This document shows, one piece after another, positions 9,761-18,398 of a stretch of DNA of 64,000 bases. Each line of letters begins with the position of its first letter. Position 1 is the stretch's first letter. Origin of the DNA: Dakarella massiliensis. Its GTDB lineage: Bacteria > Pseudomonadota > Gammaproteobacteria > Burkholderiales > Burkholderiaceae_F. Where the stretch lies: contig NZ_CVTY01000005.1 of the NCBI RefSeq assembly GCF_001182045.1, forward strand, positions 372,001 through 436,000, written 5' to 3'. The notes under the pieces were generated by a model. The model saw only the letters and a program-made list of their open reading frames with translations, had not been told where the DNA came from and made no database searches. Position numbers and translations under genes: made by a program.

Positions 9761-10592
9761 GAGGCGGCCAGGCATCTTCAAGGCTTTCCATACGGACTTC
9801 AGGAGACCAGAGCTTCTGAAGCGTCTCTGTGCGGTCATCCGGATTCCCCGTGCACCAGAACCTGGAAACGGCGGTGCGGCCGGCAGCTTTCCGGAGGGAT
9901 CCTTCCTCAGTCAGTCTCTGAACGAGGAATCGGGCAACAGCGGGACTCGGGTCAATGATGACAACATCTTTTCCGGCAACTGCCTGTATTTCGTCCGCAA
10001 GGAAGGGGTAGTGCGTGCAGCCAAGAACGAGCGTATCGGCGCCCTGATCAATCAGGGGGCCCACATACTTTTCAATGATGCGGCGGGTCTTCGTCGTGTG
10101 AAATTCACCTGCTTCGACCTGCTCCATCAGTCCAGGACAGGCGACCGGGATCACACGGTCATTTCCGGCAAAGCGCTCGATCAGACTCTCAAGACGATTC
10201 GATGTGATGGTCCGTGTTGTGGCAAGCACTCCGACAACCCCGTCTTTCGTCATCCTCACGGCGGGTTTGACGGCAGGCTCAATGCCGATCACGGGGAACG
10301 GGAACTCTGATCTCAGACGGTCGATAGCTGCCGATGTCGCGGTGTTGCAGGCCACGACAATTGCCTTTACGCGGTGAGCTGTGAGGAATCCCGCGATCTT
10401 CATAACGCGGACTTCAATCCAGCTTCCAGGACGGTCACCCCAGGGAGCTTTGCCGCAGTCACAGGCAAAAAGGAGATCTTCTAGCGGCAGGGCTTTGCGG
10501 ATTTCCCGCAGGACAGACAGGCCGCCGAGACCGGAATCCAGGGCTCCGATCGGAAGCGACGGATCCCGCCAGTCATAATTGAGTGAAGCCAT
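9744..10592 (-). CDS. murI: Glutamate racemase
   Basis: Converts L- to D-glutamate for peptidoglycan. The 282-residue protein has the N-terminal LDSGLGGLSVLREI motif and both catalytic cysteine motifs, VVACNTATS and LGCTHYPFL. It is the last gene of a leftward purE-purK-tsaC-murI run; its ATG starts two bases after the tsaC stop, so translation is probably coupled. The 3' end overlaps the convergent DUF72 gene by 17 bases. Confidence 0.95.
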   Translation of the reverse strand: MASLNYDWRDPSLPIGALDSGLGGLSVLREIRKALPLEDLLFACDCGKAPWGDRPGSWIEVRVMKIAGFLTAHRVKAIVVACNTATSAAIDRLRSEFPFPVIGIEPAVKPAVRMTKDGVVGVLATTRTITSNRLESLIERFAGNDRVIPVACPGLMEQVEAGEFHTTKTRRIIEKYVGPLIDQGADTLVLGCTHYPFLADEIQAVAGKDVVIIDPSPAVARFLVQRLTEEGSLRKAAGRTAVSRFWCTGNPDDRTETLQKLWSPEVRMESLEDAWPPLRDAL

Positions 10593-10594
10593 AT

Positions 10595-11614
10595 TCAGTG
10601 TTGTCCGGTGGCTGCGGGCTTAGGCGCGCTGGCTCTTGAAAGACGGTCGTTCACAGCGTTCCAGAGCGAGCCCCGCGGCGGGCGGGCAATGAGGATATGA
10701 GAGGTACCGGCTTCATCGAGCGCATGGAGATTGGCGTACAGACGGGCCGCATATTCCGGTTCGGACTCCGCGGACTGCAGACGGAAAACCGCGTTCGCAG
10801 GGCACCGGGCAAGAATGCTTTCGGGTGCCAGCACGGCACAGGTTTCGGGCGCGAGAGATGCGGCGATTTCAGGAATCGCATCTTCATCCGCCAGAGTCAC
10901 AGGGGTAACCGGGGCGTAATGACTCTTCAGCTGACCGGAAACCTTGGGAGACGAAGGTTTGGGATTGACGACCGGACGGCCCAGCGCTTCTTCCAGCATT
11001 TCACGGGTTACGGCACCGTATCGGAGCAGTTCCGGCTCCTCACTTGCGAGATTGATGATGGTCGATTCAACACCGACCGTGCAGGGGCCGCCGTCCAGGA
11101 TCATATCGACTTTGCCGTTCGGCTTGACCCCGAGGTCATGCAGCACATGCTCAGCCGTGGTGGGAGAAATTCTTCCAAAGCTGTTTGCGGACGGACCAAC
11201 GATCCCGCGATGGCGGGGGCCGGAAAATGCCTCAAAAAGCGCGTGTCCGAGCGGATGAGAAGGGCACCGGAGGCCGACGCTTCTCTGGCCTCCCGTAACC
11301 CATGAACCGCAGCGTTCTGCCCGGGGCACCACCATGGTGAGAGGGCCCGGCCAGAATTTTTCCGCGAGGAGCTGAGCCGCAGGAGGCATTGGATCCGCCC
11401 ACCAGCCGATGCTTTCCGCATCCGGCAGATGAACAATCAGCGGGTGCCATGTCGGTCTCTGCTTTGCGGCAAAGACCTTGCCGACCGCTGCTTCATTATC
11501 GGCATCGGCTCCGAGCCCGTACACGGTTTCTGTCGGGAAAGCGACGATACCGCCGGACTCCAGTATGGCGACTGCGCGTTCGATCTCGCGCTCCTGCTCT
11601 TTTGTCAGCTCCAT
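10595..11614 (-). CDS. tsaC: L-threonylcarbamoyladenylate synthase (Sua5/YwlC type)
   Basis: Makes threonylcarbamoyl-AMP, the first intermediate of the t6A37 tRNA modification. The N-terminal 200 residues are the YrdC/TsaC domain (FPTETVYGLGADA near residue 28). A further ~120 residues resemble the Sua5 C-terminal domain, so this is the long Sua5 form, not the ~190-residue E. coli TsaC. The GPSANSFGRISPT stretch is also typical. It lies 19 bases after purK in the same direction. The partner gene tsaE is at 17.3 kb in this window. Only the long/short form naming is a matter of choice. Confidence 0.93.
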   Translation of the reverse strand: MELTKEQEREIERAVAILESGGIVAFPTETVYGLGADADNEAAVGKVFAAKQRPTWHPLIVHLPDAESIGWWADPMPPAAQLLAEKFWPGPLTMVVPRAERCGSWVTGGQRSVGLRCPSHPLGHALFEAFSGPRHRGIVGPSANSFGRISPTTAEHVLHDLGVKPNGKVDMILDGGPCTVGVESTIINLASEEPELLRYGAVTREMLEEALGRPVVNPKPSSPKVSGQLKSHYAPVTPVTLADEDAIPEIAASLAPETCAVLAPESILARCPANAVFRLQSAESEPEYAARLYANLHALDEAGTSHILIARPPRGSLWNAVNDRLSRASAPKPAATGQH

Positions 11615-11633
11615 TTTTTCTACTTTTCCAAAA

Positions 11634-12800
11634 TTACACCGGGGTCGGCAGCCTCAGGATGACAGCCACCTTTTTCGCGCGCTCAAGAGCCTCTTCGGGA
11701 GTTTTCCCCAAGCAGGTGACGTGCCCCATCTTGCGGCCGTGACGGGCTTCCGCCTTGCCGTAAAGGTGAAGTTTCACACCCGGAATAGCGAGCACCGCAT
11801 CCCAGTCCGGCTCCTTCAGTCCATCAGCCGTTTCCCAGGCATCTCCGAGAATATTCAGCATTACGGCCGGGGAAAGCAGCGTGGTGTTGCCGAGAGGGAG
11901 TCCCGCCATCGTGCGAACCTGCTGCTCAAACTGGCTCGTCATGCAGGCTTCGATCGTCGCGTGACCGGAGTTATGCGGACGCGGAGCGGTCTCATTGGCG
12001 ACAACAGAACCGTCTTCAAGAATGAAGAATTCGATGCAGAGCACGCCGATATACTTCAGGCCGTTCGCAATGCGGATGGCGTAAAGGCGGGCTTCAGCCT
12101 CAGCGTCTTCAGAAATTCGGGCCGGAAGCACGGTTTCCGCGAGAATGCCGTTCTTATGATGGTTTTCAAACACCGGGAAGGTGGCGCTTTCACCATCAAA
12201 TCCGCGGCAGACGATCACGGAGCATTCGGTCTTCAGCTGAAGCTTCTTCTCGAGAATGCAGTCGACGGAACCGAGTGAGTGATAAGCCTGAAGGAGGTCC
12301 GCGGGCGTGTCGACAGAAACCTGGCCCTTGCCGTCATAGCCGAGACGCGCGGTCTTCAGAATACCGGGGAAAAGATCCGGATCGGCATCAACGCAGTCCT
12401 CATCAGAAAGAATGGCGAGGTGAGGAGCCACCGGCACTCCGGTCGAGGCGATAAACGCCTTTTCCGCGTTGCGGTCCTGCGAGATTGCCACTGCTTCAGC
12501 GAGCGGAGCCGTACGGCATCCCTTCTCAGCGAGATACGCGAGAGAAGGCGACGGAACATTTTCAAATTCGGTGCTGACAGCGGGGCAGATAGAGGCAATT
12601 TCATCCAGAGCCTCGCGGTCTTTATAGCTTCTCTGAATGCGGCGGGCAGAAACCTCTCCCGCGGGGCTGACTTCACCCGGATCCAGAACGAGAACGTGGT
12701 AACCGAGACGCGAAGCGGCAGAACTGAACATGCGGCCGAGCTGACCGCCGCCCATCATCCCTAGCCAGGAGCCGGGAGGAAGCGCTTTTGTGTTTTTCAT
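11634..12800 (-). CDS. purK: 5-(carboxyamino)imidazole ribonucleotide synthase
   Basis: ATP-grasp enzyme that carboxylates AIR to N5-CAIR in purine synthesis. The product is 388 residues with the opening GMMGGGQLGRMFSSAA and the ATP-grasp elements KTARLGYDGKGQ and CIEFFILEDG. The start codon overlaps the purE stop (TGATG), so PurE and PurK are co-translated, as expected for enzymes that act in sequence. Confidence 0.95.
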   Translation of the reverse strand: MKNTKALPPGSWLGMMGGGQLGRMFSSAASRLGYHVLVLDPGEVSPAGEVSARRIQRSYKDREALDEIASICPAVSTEFENVPSPSLAYLAEKGCRTAPLAEAVAISQDRNAEKAFIASTGVPVAPHLAILSDEDCVDADPDLFPGILKTARLGYDGKGQVSVDTPADLLQAYHSLGSVDCILEKKLQLKTECSVIVCRGFDGESATFPVFENHHKNGILAETVLPARISEDAEAEARLYAIRIANGLKYIGVLCIEFFILEDGSVVANETAPRPHNSGHATIEACMTSQFEQQVRTMAGLPLGNTTLLSPAVMLNILGDAWETADGLKEPDWDAVLAIPGVKLHLYGKAEARHGRKMGHVTCLGKTPEEALERAKKVAVILRLPTPV

Positions 12801-13342
12801 CAGCAGGCCTCGGAGAAATCGTCGGTCGGAAGCACCATGTCGCGGGCAGCCTGATTCTGAGAGGCGCGGAACTGCTCGAGTTTCTCAGCGAGCGTGTCGT
12901 CAGTCATCGAGAGCATACGGACCGCGTAAATGGCTGCGTTCGCGGCACCGGCTTCACCGATAGCGAAAGTAGCGACAGGAACACCCTTCGGCATCTGAAC
13001 GATGGAGTAGAGCGAGTCCTGACCCCGGAGATACTTGGATACGCAGGGCACACCCAGAACCGGGAGCGTGGTCTTGGCAGCCAGCATTCCGGGCAGATGG
13101 GCAGCTCCGCCGGCACCGGCGATGATAGCCTTCAGCCCTCTGGAGCGGGCTGTTTCTGCGTAGGCGAACATTTCGTCCGGCATGCGGTGCGCGGAGACGA
13201 CCTTAGCCTCAAACGGAATGCCGAACTGCTCGAGGATCTTGCAGGCGTTGCTCATGACATCCCAGTCGGAGGACGAACCCATAACGATGCCGATCAATGG
13301 CTTTTTATCGATTTTGCTGGTCATTTGTGATTCTGAAGACAT
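12800..13342 (-). CDS. purE: N5-CAIR mutase (class I PurE)
   Basis: Moves the carboxylate of N5-CAIR to give CAIR. The core [13 protein letters not shown] is the PurE nucleotide-binding signature and [12 protein letters not shown] carries the catalytic His, matching class I enzymes that work with PurK. The length is 180 residues; an internal ATG at 13324 would remove six residues and neither start has a clear ribosome site. A terminator-like hairpin sits only about 15 bases upstream of the start, between purC and purE. Confidence 0.95.
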   Translation of the reverse strand: MSSESQMTSKIDKKPLIGIVMGSSSDWDVMSNACKILEQFGIPFEAKVVSAHRMPDEMFAYAETARSRGLKAIIAGAGGAAHLPGMLAAKTTLPVLGVPCVSKYLRGQDSLYSIVQMPKGVPVATFAIGEAGAANAAIYAVRMLSMTDDTLAEKLEQFRASQNQAARDMVLPTDDFSEAC

Positions 13343-13349
13343 GCGGTAA

Positions 13350-13388
13350 AAAAATTTGACGGAGGAAGGGATAGTGTCCCGACCTCCG
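13350..13388 (-). terminator. Terminator-like hairpin between purC and purE
   Basis: On the leftward strand the stem ACGGAGG / CCTCCGT with an inner GGGA / TCCC pairing is followed by CAAATTTTTTT, and the purE start follows within about 15 bases. It may end the purC transcript or act as an attenuator in the purE leader. Confidence 0.55.
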
Positions 13389-13418
13389 TTGTGAGCGAGT
13401 CAGCTACAGACTGCTATC

Positions 13419-14309
13419 TCAGCCGAGCTTGATGCCGGCGAGGCGGAACAGAGCTTCGCGATACTTCTCGCTCGTCCGCTGAATAACCTCTTCCGGCGGA
13501 ACCGGCGGCTCGGACTTCTTATCCCAGCCGGTCGACTCGAGCCAGTCGCGGATGTACTGCTTGTCATAAGAGGGCGGCGAAATGCCCACATTGTACTGAT
13601 CAGCAGGCCAGAACCGGGAGGAATCCGGCGTCAGCACTTCGTCCATCAGGCGGATATTGCCCTCTTCATCAATGCCGAACTCAAACTTGGTGTCGGAAAT
13701 GATGATGCCCTTCGTGGCCGCGTATTCAGCGGCCTTCTTGTAGAGCGTCAGGGTAGCGTCGCGGATCGTCTTCGCGACATCGCCGCCGTAGCGCTTCACG
13801 CACTCTTCATAGCTGATCGGTTCGTCATGCGTACCGATCGGGGACTTGGCGGACGGGGTGAAGATCGGTTCGTCGAGCTTCTGGGACATTTGCAGACCAG
13901 CCGGGAGCTTGACACCGGAAACCGAACCGTCAGCCAGGTATTCCTTCCAGCCGCCACCAGTCAGATAGCCGCGGGCCACACATTCGATCATGATCGGCTT
14001 CAGTTTCATCGCCACGACAGAACGGCCGCGGACCTGGTCAGCTTCTTCCGGAGCGACAACGGACAGCGGATCGATGCCGGTCAGATGATTCGGCAGCACG
14101 CCCTTCAGCTGTTCAAACCAGAAGTTCGTGAGTTGGGTCAGTACCTGTCCCTTGTAAGGAATCGGAACCGACAGGATGAAATCGAACGCGGAAATGCGGT
14201 CGGTCGCAACAATGAGCAGCTTGTCGTCGCCAACCGCATAGCTGTCCCGAACCTTGCCACTGTATACGAGGGGCAGTGACTTCAGGCTGGTTTTCAATAG
14301 ACCCTGCAT
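13419..14309 (-). CDS. purC: Phosphoribosylaminoimidazole-succinocarboxamide synthase (SAICAR synthase)
   Basis: Joins CAIR and aspartate in purine synthesis; the product is the substrate of PurB. The 296-residue protein has the family opening [31 protein letters not shown] and the signature [15 protein letters not shown]. Its size fits the long (yeast-like) PurC form found in Burkholderiales. It is upstream of purE in the same direction with a 76-base gap. Confidence 0.95.
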   Translation of the reverse strand: MQGLLKTSLKSLPLVYSGKVRDSYAVGDDKLLIVATDRISAFDFILSVPIPYKGQVLTQLTNFWFEQLKGVLPNHLTGIDPLSVVAPEEADQVRGRSVVAMKLKPIMIECVARGYLTGGGWKEYLADGSVSGVKLPAGLQMSQKLDEPIFTPSAKSPIGTHDEPISYEECVKRYGGDVAKTIRDATLTLYKKAAEYAATKGIIISDTKFEFGIDEEGNIRLMDEVLTPDSSRFWPADQYNVGISPPSYDKQYIRDWLESTGWDKKSEPPVPPEEVIQRTSEKYREALFRLAGIKLG

Positions 14310-14332
14310 GGGTGATCTCCAGAGGAAGTGAC

Positions 14333-14399
14333 AAAATAACCTGCGATTCTTTATTTTACTGCTGCAGAAAACAGTGATTGTTGCCCGCAGGGTTATTTT
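14333..14399. repeat. Long inverted repeat between dgkA and purC
   Basis: AAAATAACCTGCG at 14333-14345 pairs with CGCAGGGTTATTTT at 14386-14399 with one bulged G. The 40-base loop contains a smaller ACTG / CAGT hairpin. It lies between two leftward genes and probably acts as a terminator for dgkA or as a leader structure for purC. Confidence 0.5.
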
Positions 14400-14413
14400 G
14401 CGGCGTTTCGCGC

Positions 14414-14806
14414 CTAGGATAAAAAGTAGTCAAGCAGTACGCCGATCCAGATACAGGCATCGGCAAAAATGGTGAGCAGCACGGCAAGGCTTCCCAGATC
14501 CTTCGCCTTCTTGGAGAGAGGGTGAAGTTCGGGTCCAATCCGGTCGATGGCGGCTTCAACTGCGGAGTTCAGCGTCTCCACAATCAGAAGGAGAAAAACA
14601 GAAAGCACGAGGAGCGCTGACTGGGTCCAGCTGACGGGAAGAAGAATGGCAACAGGAATCAGAATGACGGCGAGAATGGCCTCCTGACGGAAGGCCTGCT
14701 CGGTCGCCCAGATGGCGCGGAACCCGTCGCACGAATAGTGAAATGCGTTGAAAAGCCGGGTGAACCCGGTGCGGCCTTTGAGGTCGGCTGCGTCTTGCTG
14801 TGGCAT
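14414..14806 (-). CDS. dgkA: Diacylglycerol kinase
   Basis: Small inner-membrane kinase that recycles diacylglycerol to phosphatidic acid. The 130 residues have three hydrophobic segments and the family signature [15 protein letters not shown] followed by [13 protein letters not shown], which carry the catalytic and metal-binding residues. Length fits DgkA (about 120-130). It lies 68 bases after fba in the same direction. Confidence 0.94.
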   Translation of the reverse strand: MPQQDAADLKGRTGFTRLFNAFHYSCDGFRAIWATEQAFRQEAILAVILIPVAILLPVSWTQSALLVLSVFLLLIVETLNSAVEAAIDRIGPELHPLSKKAKDLGSLAVLLTIFADACIWIGVLLDYFLS

Positions 14807-14874
14807 GAGTTACGGTCTCAGAGAAAAAGGAAGCGGCACGGATTGCATCCGCGCCGCTTGTCTGCAGAAAAACT

Positions 14875-15939
14875 TTAGAGAGTCTTTTGCGTGATCGTGC
14901 CGTCTGAGTAGCCGCGGGCGAAAGCATCCAGAGGAATCGGGTGGATCTTCGCGCCCTGACCTTCGCAGCCGAAGGCGAGGTAACGGGACTTGCACATTTC
15001 CTTCTCAGCCTTACGGGCAGCCTTCATGAAGGCGCGGGGATCGAATTCACTCGGGTTTTCGAAGATGAATCGGCGGATGGCTGCCGTCATGGCGAGACGG
15101 ATATCCGTGTCGACGTTCACCTTGCGGACACCGTGCTTGATGGCGGTCTGGATTTCCTTGACCGGAACGCCATAGGTTTCACGCATTTCACCGCCGAACT
15201 TACGGATCTCGGCGAGGAACTCCTGAGGAACGGAGGAGGAACCGTGCATGACGAGGTGCGTATTCGGGAGACGGGCGTGAATTTCCTTCACGCGGTCAAT
15301 CGACAGAATTTCGCCCGTGGGCTCACGGGTGAACTTATAAGCGCCGTGGCTCGTGCCGATCGCGATTGCGAGTGCATCAAGCTGGGTCTCGCGGACAAAG
15401 TCGACCGCCTGATCCGGGTCGGTGAGCAGCTGATCACGGGTCAGCGTGCCTTCCGCGCCCTGACCGTCTTCTTTTTCGCTCGTCAGAGTTTCGAGAGAAC
15501 CGATGCAGCCGAGTTCGCCTTCAACAGACACACCGATGCAGTGGGCCGTTTCCACGATGCAGCGGGTGGTTTCAACGTTGTACTCGTAAGTGGACACCGT
15601 CTTGCCATCAGGCATCAGGGAACCGTCCATCATCACGGAAGTGAAGCCGTGACGCATGGCGCTGATGCAGGAGGCCTTGCTGCGGCCGTGATCAAGATGC
15701 ATGGCGACCGGAATGTCCGGATAGGATTCAACCGCGGCGCGGATGAGGTGTTCGAGGAAGAGTTCCCCCGCGTACTTGCGGGCACCAGCAGAGGCCTGAA
15801 GGATAACCGGGGCACCGGTTTCCTTGGCAGCTTCCATGATGGCCTGAACCTGCTCGAGGTTATTGACGTTAAACGCAGGAATACCGTAGCCGTTCTCGGC
15901 CGCGTGGTCGAGAAGCTGGCGCATTGCAACAAGAGCCAT
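14875..15939 (-). CDS. fba: Fructose-bisphosphate aldolase, class II
   Basis: Zinc-dependent aldolase of glycolysis and gluconeogenesis. The 354-residue sequence has the family opening [17 protein letters not shown], the zinc-binding MHLDHGRS, and [10 protein letters not shown]; it resembles the CbbA-like class IIB enzymes common in betaproteobacteria. The gene is leftward, with a 110-base upstream gap that contains an inverted repeat and probably its promoter. Confidence 0.95.
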   Translation of the reverse strand: MALVAMRQLLDHAAENGYGIPAFNVNNLEQVQAIMEAAKETGAPVILQASAGARKYAGELFLEHLIRAAVESYPDIPVAMHLDHGRSKASCISAMRHGFTSVMMDGSLMPDGKTVSTYEYNVETTRCIVETAHCIGVSVEGELGCIGSLETLTSEKEDGQGAEGTLTRDQLLTDPDQAVDFVRETQLDALAIAIGTSHGAYKFTREPTGEILSIDRVKEIHARLPNTHLVMHGSSSVPQEFLAEIRKFGGEMRETYGVPVKEIQTAIKHGVRKVNVDTDIRLAMTAAIRRFIFENPSEFDPRAFMKAARKAEKEMCKSRYLAFGCEGQGAKIHPIPLDAFARGYSDGTITQKTL

Positions 15940-15989
15940 CTATTAAGACTCCGAAAAATGGTTTTTTGGGGAAGATATCGCCTAAAAGG

Positions 15990-16037
15990 TGGGGATATTT
16001 TAACAAAGGACAAAGGAGGGTGCCTTTCATATCCCCA
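15990..16037 (-). terminator. Inverted repeat between amiC and fba (probable terminator)
   Basis: TGGGGATAT at 15990-15998 pairs with ATATCCCCA at 16029-16037, and the loop contains AAAGG / CCTTT. On the leftward strand the stem is followed by CCTTTT, fitting termination of the tsaE-amiC transcript ahead of fba. Confidence 0.5.
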
Positions 16038-16049
16038 ACCCTAGGAGTA

Positions 16050-17288
16050 TCAACCCTGAATAACAGTCTTATCTTTCCGCACCTGACGCTTGATGCCGGC
16101 GAGAATTCCCTTGGCCATGCTGAGCTGGTAGTCGTCGTTTCGCAGTCTCTGTTCTTCGCCGGGGTTGGAGATGAAGGCTGTTTCAACCAGAATCGACGGA
16201 ATCCCCTGTCCCTTCAGCACAGCAAATCCGGCCTGCTCCACCTGGGACTTATGCAGATCATTCAGTTTGCCGATCTCCTGCAGCACAGAGTGGCCGAGAG
16301 CAAGGCTGTAGTTGATCTTCCAGGTGTTGGACATATCAACCAGAACGTTCTGCACGGAGCGTTCAACCCCCTGAAGATTGATGCCGCCGATTTTGTCGGC
16401 ATCATTCTGCTGTTTCGCAAGCCAGCGGGCAGCGGCGGACGAAGCTCCTTTTTCTGAGAGCGCAAAGACAGACGATCCCTTGGCGTTCGGCGAGATCCAG
16501 CCGTCCGCGTGAATACTGACGAAAAGCTTCGCGCCGGCCTTCTGAGCGAGGTTCACGCGCTCTCCCAGCGGCACAAAGAAGTCGCTTCGACGGGTCATGC
16601 GGGCATCAATCTCATCATCCTGGGCGATCAGGTCATTCAGTTTCCCCGCGATGGAAAGCACGATGTCCTTCTCATGCGTGCCCATCTGGCCGCTCGCGCC
16701 CGGATCCTCTCCGCCATGCCCCGGATCAATCATGACGAGAAGCTTTTCTTTGCCGGACTTTGAGCGCGGGGAGGAATCTTTGCGGCCGTTTCTCGCCGCA
16801 TTCTGCTGATTGATGGCAACGGCAAGCGGATCGTCTGACGAGGCGATGCTGCGGTTCGGATTCTTAGGATAAAGGTCAACCACCAGACGCTCCTTATAAG
16901 AAGCGACAGGCGGAAGCTCAAAAATCTGAGGCTTGACGTCTTCTTTCAGCTCCACCACCATGCGGACAACGTTCGGCTGGTACTGACCCAGACGGATATT
17001 GCGGATGTTGGGGTCATTCGGGGACACTTCCTGCACAAGCTTCTTCAGGTGGTCCGAAAGAGCGAGTCCTTCAATATCAACGACCATGCGGATCGGCGGA
17101 TTCTCCCGGACGACAAAGGAACGGAATTTCAGTTTTCCGTCATGCTCAATCGTGATTCGGGTGTACTCATCCGCAGGCCAGATCCGGACATCAACGATGC
17201 CGGCCCCGTAGGCGATCTCCCAGGGGAAAAGGGAAAGCAGCAGCGTACCGCCGCTGCCCAGTAAAAGATTCCGTCGCTTCATTGCCAT
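16050..17288 (-). CDS. amiC: N-acetylmuramoyl-L-alanine amidase (AmiC-like)
   Basis: Periplasmic zinc amidase that cleaves peptide stems from glycan during daughter-cell separation. The N-terminus MKRRNLLLGSGGTLLLSLF fits a twin-arginine (Tat) signal. An AMIN septum-targeting domain (about residues 30-140) and a C-terminal Amidase_3 domain follow. The latter has DPGHGGEDPGA (zinc His), VSIHADGW (zinc His) and ETAFISNPGEE (catalytic Glu). The start overlaps the end of tsaE; a second ATG at 17282 overlaps the tsaE stop as ATGA and is an equally good start. Confidence 0.93.
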   Translation of the reverse strand: MAMKRRNLLLGSGGTLLLSLFPWEIAYGAGIVDVRIWPADEYTRITIEHDGKLKFRSFVVRENPPIRMVVDIEGLALSDHLKKLVQEVSPNDPNIRNIRLGQYQPNVVRMVVELKEDVKPQIFELPPVASYKERLVVDLYPKNPNRSIASSDDPLAVAINQQNAARNGRKDSSPRSKSGKEKLLVMIDPGHGGEDPGASGQMGTHEKDIVLSIAGKLNDLIAQDDEIDARMTRRSDFFVPLGERVNLAQKAGAKLFVSIHADGWISPNAKGSSVFALSEKGASSAAARWLAKQQNDADKIGGINLQGVERSVQNVLVDMSNTWKINYSLALGHSVLQEIGKLNDLHKSQVEQAGFAVLKGQGIPSILVETAFISNPGEEQRLRNDDYQLSMAKGILAGIKRQVRKDKTVIQG

Positions 17289-17791
17289 GATTCCTCAACC
17301 TCTTTTGCGACAATGCCTCCCCACTCATTCTCAGGGCAGAGTTTTGCTTCGCGCCCATCACCTTTCAGATCAATGTGAATCAGGAGATCGGCTGGCGGCA
17401 GAAAAGGTTCCGCCTTATCCGGCCACTCGCAGAGCGTCAGGCGTCCGGCGCCGAACAGATCCCTGAAGCCGGCCTCCTCAAATTCTTCCGGAGATTCAAA
17501 CCGATAGAAGTCAAAGTGATTGATAGCGAGTCCCTGAACAGAATACGTTTCCACCAGCGTGAAGGTCGGGCTCCGGACCCGGCCCGAGAACCCGAGCGCG
17601 CGCAGCAGCGCCCGAGTCAGCGTGGTTTTTCCAGCGCCCAGAGTCCCCTGCAGCCGGATATTGAGTCCCCGGTCTGTGATTTCCTTGCTGTGTTTCAGAA
17701 CAGCTTCCGCCAGGCGCTTACCGAGCGACTCCGTGGAGGCCTCATCGGGCAGCACAAGCGAAAGAATTTCTTTCTGAGTGGATTCCGGCAT
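17279..17791 (-). CDS. tsaE: tRNA t6A biosynthesis ATPase TsaE
   Basis: ATPase component of the TsaB-TsaD-TsaE machinery that transfers the threonylcarbamoyl group to A37 of tRNA. The 170 residues contain Walker A GTLGAGKTTLTRAL, SPTFTLVETY, and HFDFYRFESPEEFEEAG, all typical of YjeE/TsaE. It overlaps amiC downstream; a tsaE-amiC pair is a common arrangement in proteobacteria. Confidence 0.94.
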   Translation of the reverse strand: MPESTQKEILSLVLPDEASTESLGKRLAEAVLKHSKEITDRGLNIRLQGTLGAGKTTLTRALLRALGFSGRVRSPTFTLVETYSVQGLAINHFDFYRFESPEEFEEAGFRDLFGAGRLTLCEWPDKAEPFLPPADLLIHIDLKGDGREAKLCPENEWGGIVAKEVEESWQ

Positions 17792-17960
17792 GTTCAGCTC
17801 TTTCCGGCAGTCATGTGCCGGGTATTTCTAGTCGAACTTTTATTTTAGGGCATCAAATGAGGCGGATCCGGAATTGAAACAATTTTTCTTGCGTTTTTAA
17901 ATTTTCTCCGCTAAAATACGAACTCTGTTTGCGAAGCCGAGTTGTCGGTTTGGCCTGGTT

Positions 17961-18036
17961 GCCGGTGTAGCTCAGTTGGTAGAGCAGCGCATTCGTAATG
18001 CGAAGGTCGGGAGTTCGACTCTCTTCACCGGCACCA
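17961..18036 (+). tRNA. tRNA-Thr (anticodon CGT)
   Basis: A 76-base cloverleaf: acceptor GCCGGTG / CACCGGC, D-arm GCTC...GAGC, anticodon loop TTCGTAA giving anticodon CGT, T-arm GGGAG-TTCGACT-CTCTT, and encoded CCA end. The sequence is close to the known E. coli tRNA-Thr(CGU). A terminator follows within 10 bases. Confidence 0.97.
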
Positions 18037-18045
18037 TTAAATTGA

Positions 18046-18077
18046 CCCGTACTGATTACTGCAGTGCGGGTTTTTTG
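18046..18077 (+). terminator. Terminator after tRNA-Thr
   Basis: The stem CCCGTACTG / CAGTGCGGG (one G-T pair) is followed by six Ts and lies 10 bases after the tRNA CCA end. Confidence 0.85.
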
Positions 18078-18216
18078 TTGCCTGGACAGTTCATTGAGCA
18101 GACGCATAAATCTCATCCCTGTGCCGTTTTATATCAGCTTCTTTCTTTGGAAACGGGAAGGAAGTACCCGGAAAAGAAAACATCTGATGGACTGAGATTC
18201 TTCTGAAAAACGTGAA

Positions 18217-18251
18217 ATCCCGTGTGCCTACAGCATTCGGGATATTTTTTT
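18217..18251 (+). terminator. Possible terminator or attenuator upstream of ilvD
   Basis: ATCCCG at 18217-18222 pairs with CGGGAT at 18238-18243, followed by ATTTTTTT. No gene lies between the tRNA terminator and this hairpin, so it either backs up that terminator or belongs to a longer ilvD leader. Confidence 0.45.
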
Positions 18252-18272
18252 GTGTTTACCCTTTTTATGCCA

Positions 18273-18315
18273 TTCACAATGTCGGAAAATATATACAATT
18301 GAGAAATGACAATTG
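18273..18315 (+). promoter_or_regulatory. Candidate ilvD promoter with ACAATTG repeats
   Basis: A TTCACA -35-like and TACAAT -10-like pair has 15-base spacing (18273-18299), on the short side. ACAATTG occurs twice (18295-18301 and 18309-18315), 7 bases apart, overlapping the -10 and start region; this might be a regulator site. The rest of the 18.08-18.39 kb gap shows no gene. Confidence 0.35.
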
Positions 18316-18398
18316 GCAGACGACAGGTTTATGACCGTTAACGAACCGACTCTTCCGTGGGCCGGCAGCCTGCCAAAAAAGAAAAAGTGGAGAAACAT

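Noticed and set aside
17853..18116. Open frame of 87 codons on the leftward strand covering tRNA-Thr
   Set aside because: It is antisense to the tRNA. Spurious proteins of this kind (with motifs such as ESRTPDLRITNALLYQLSY) are common database artefacts.
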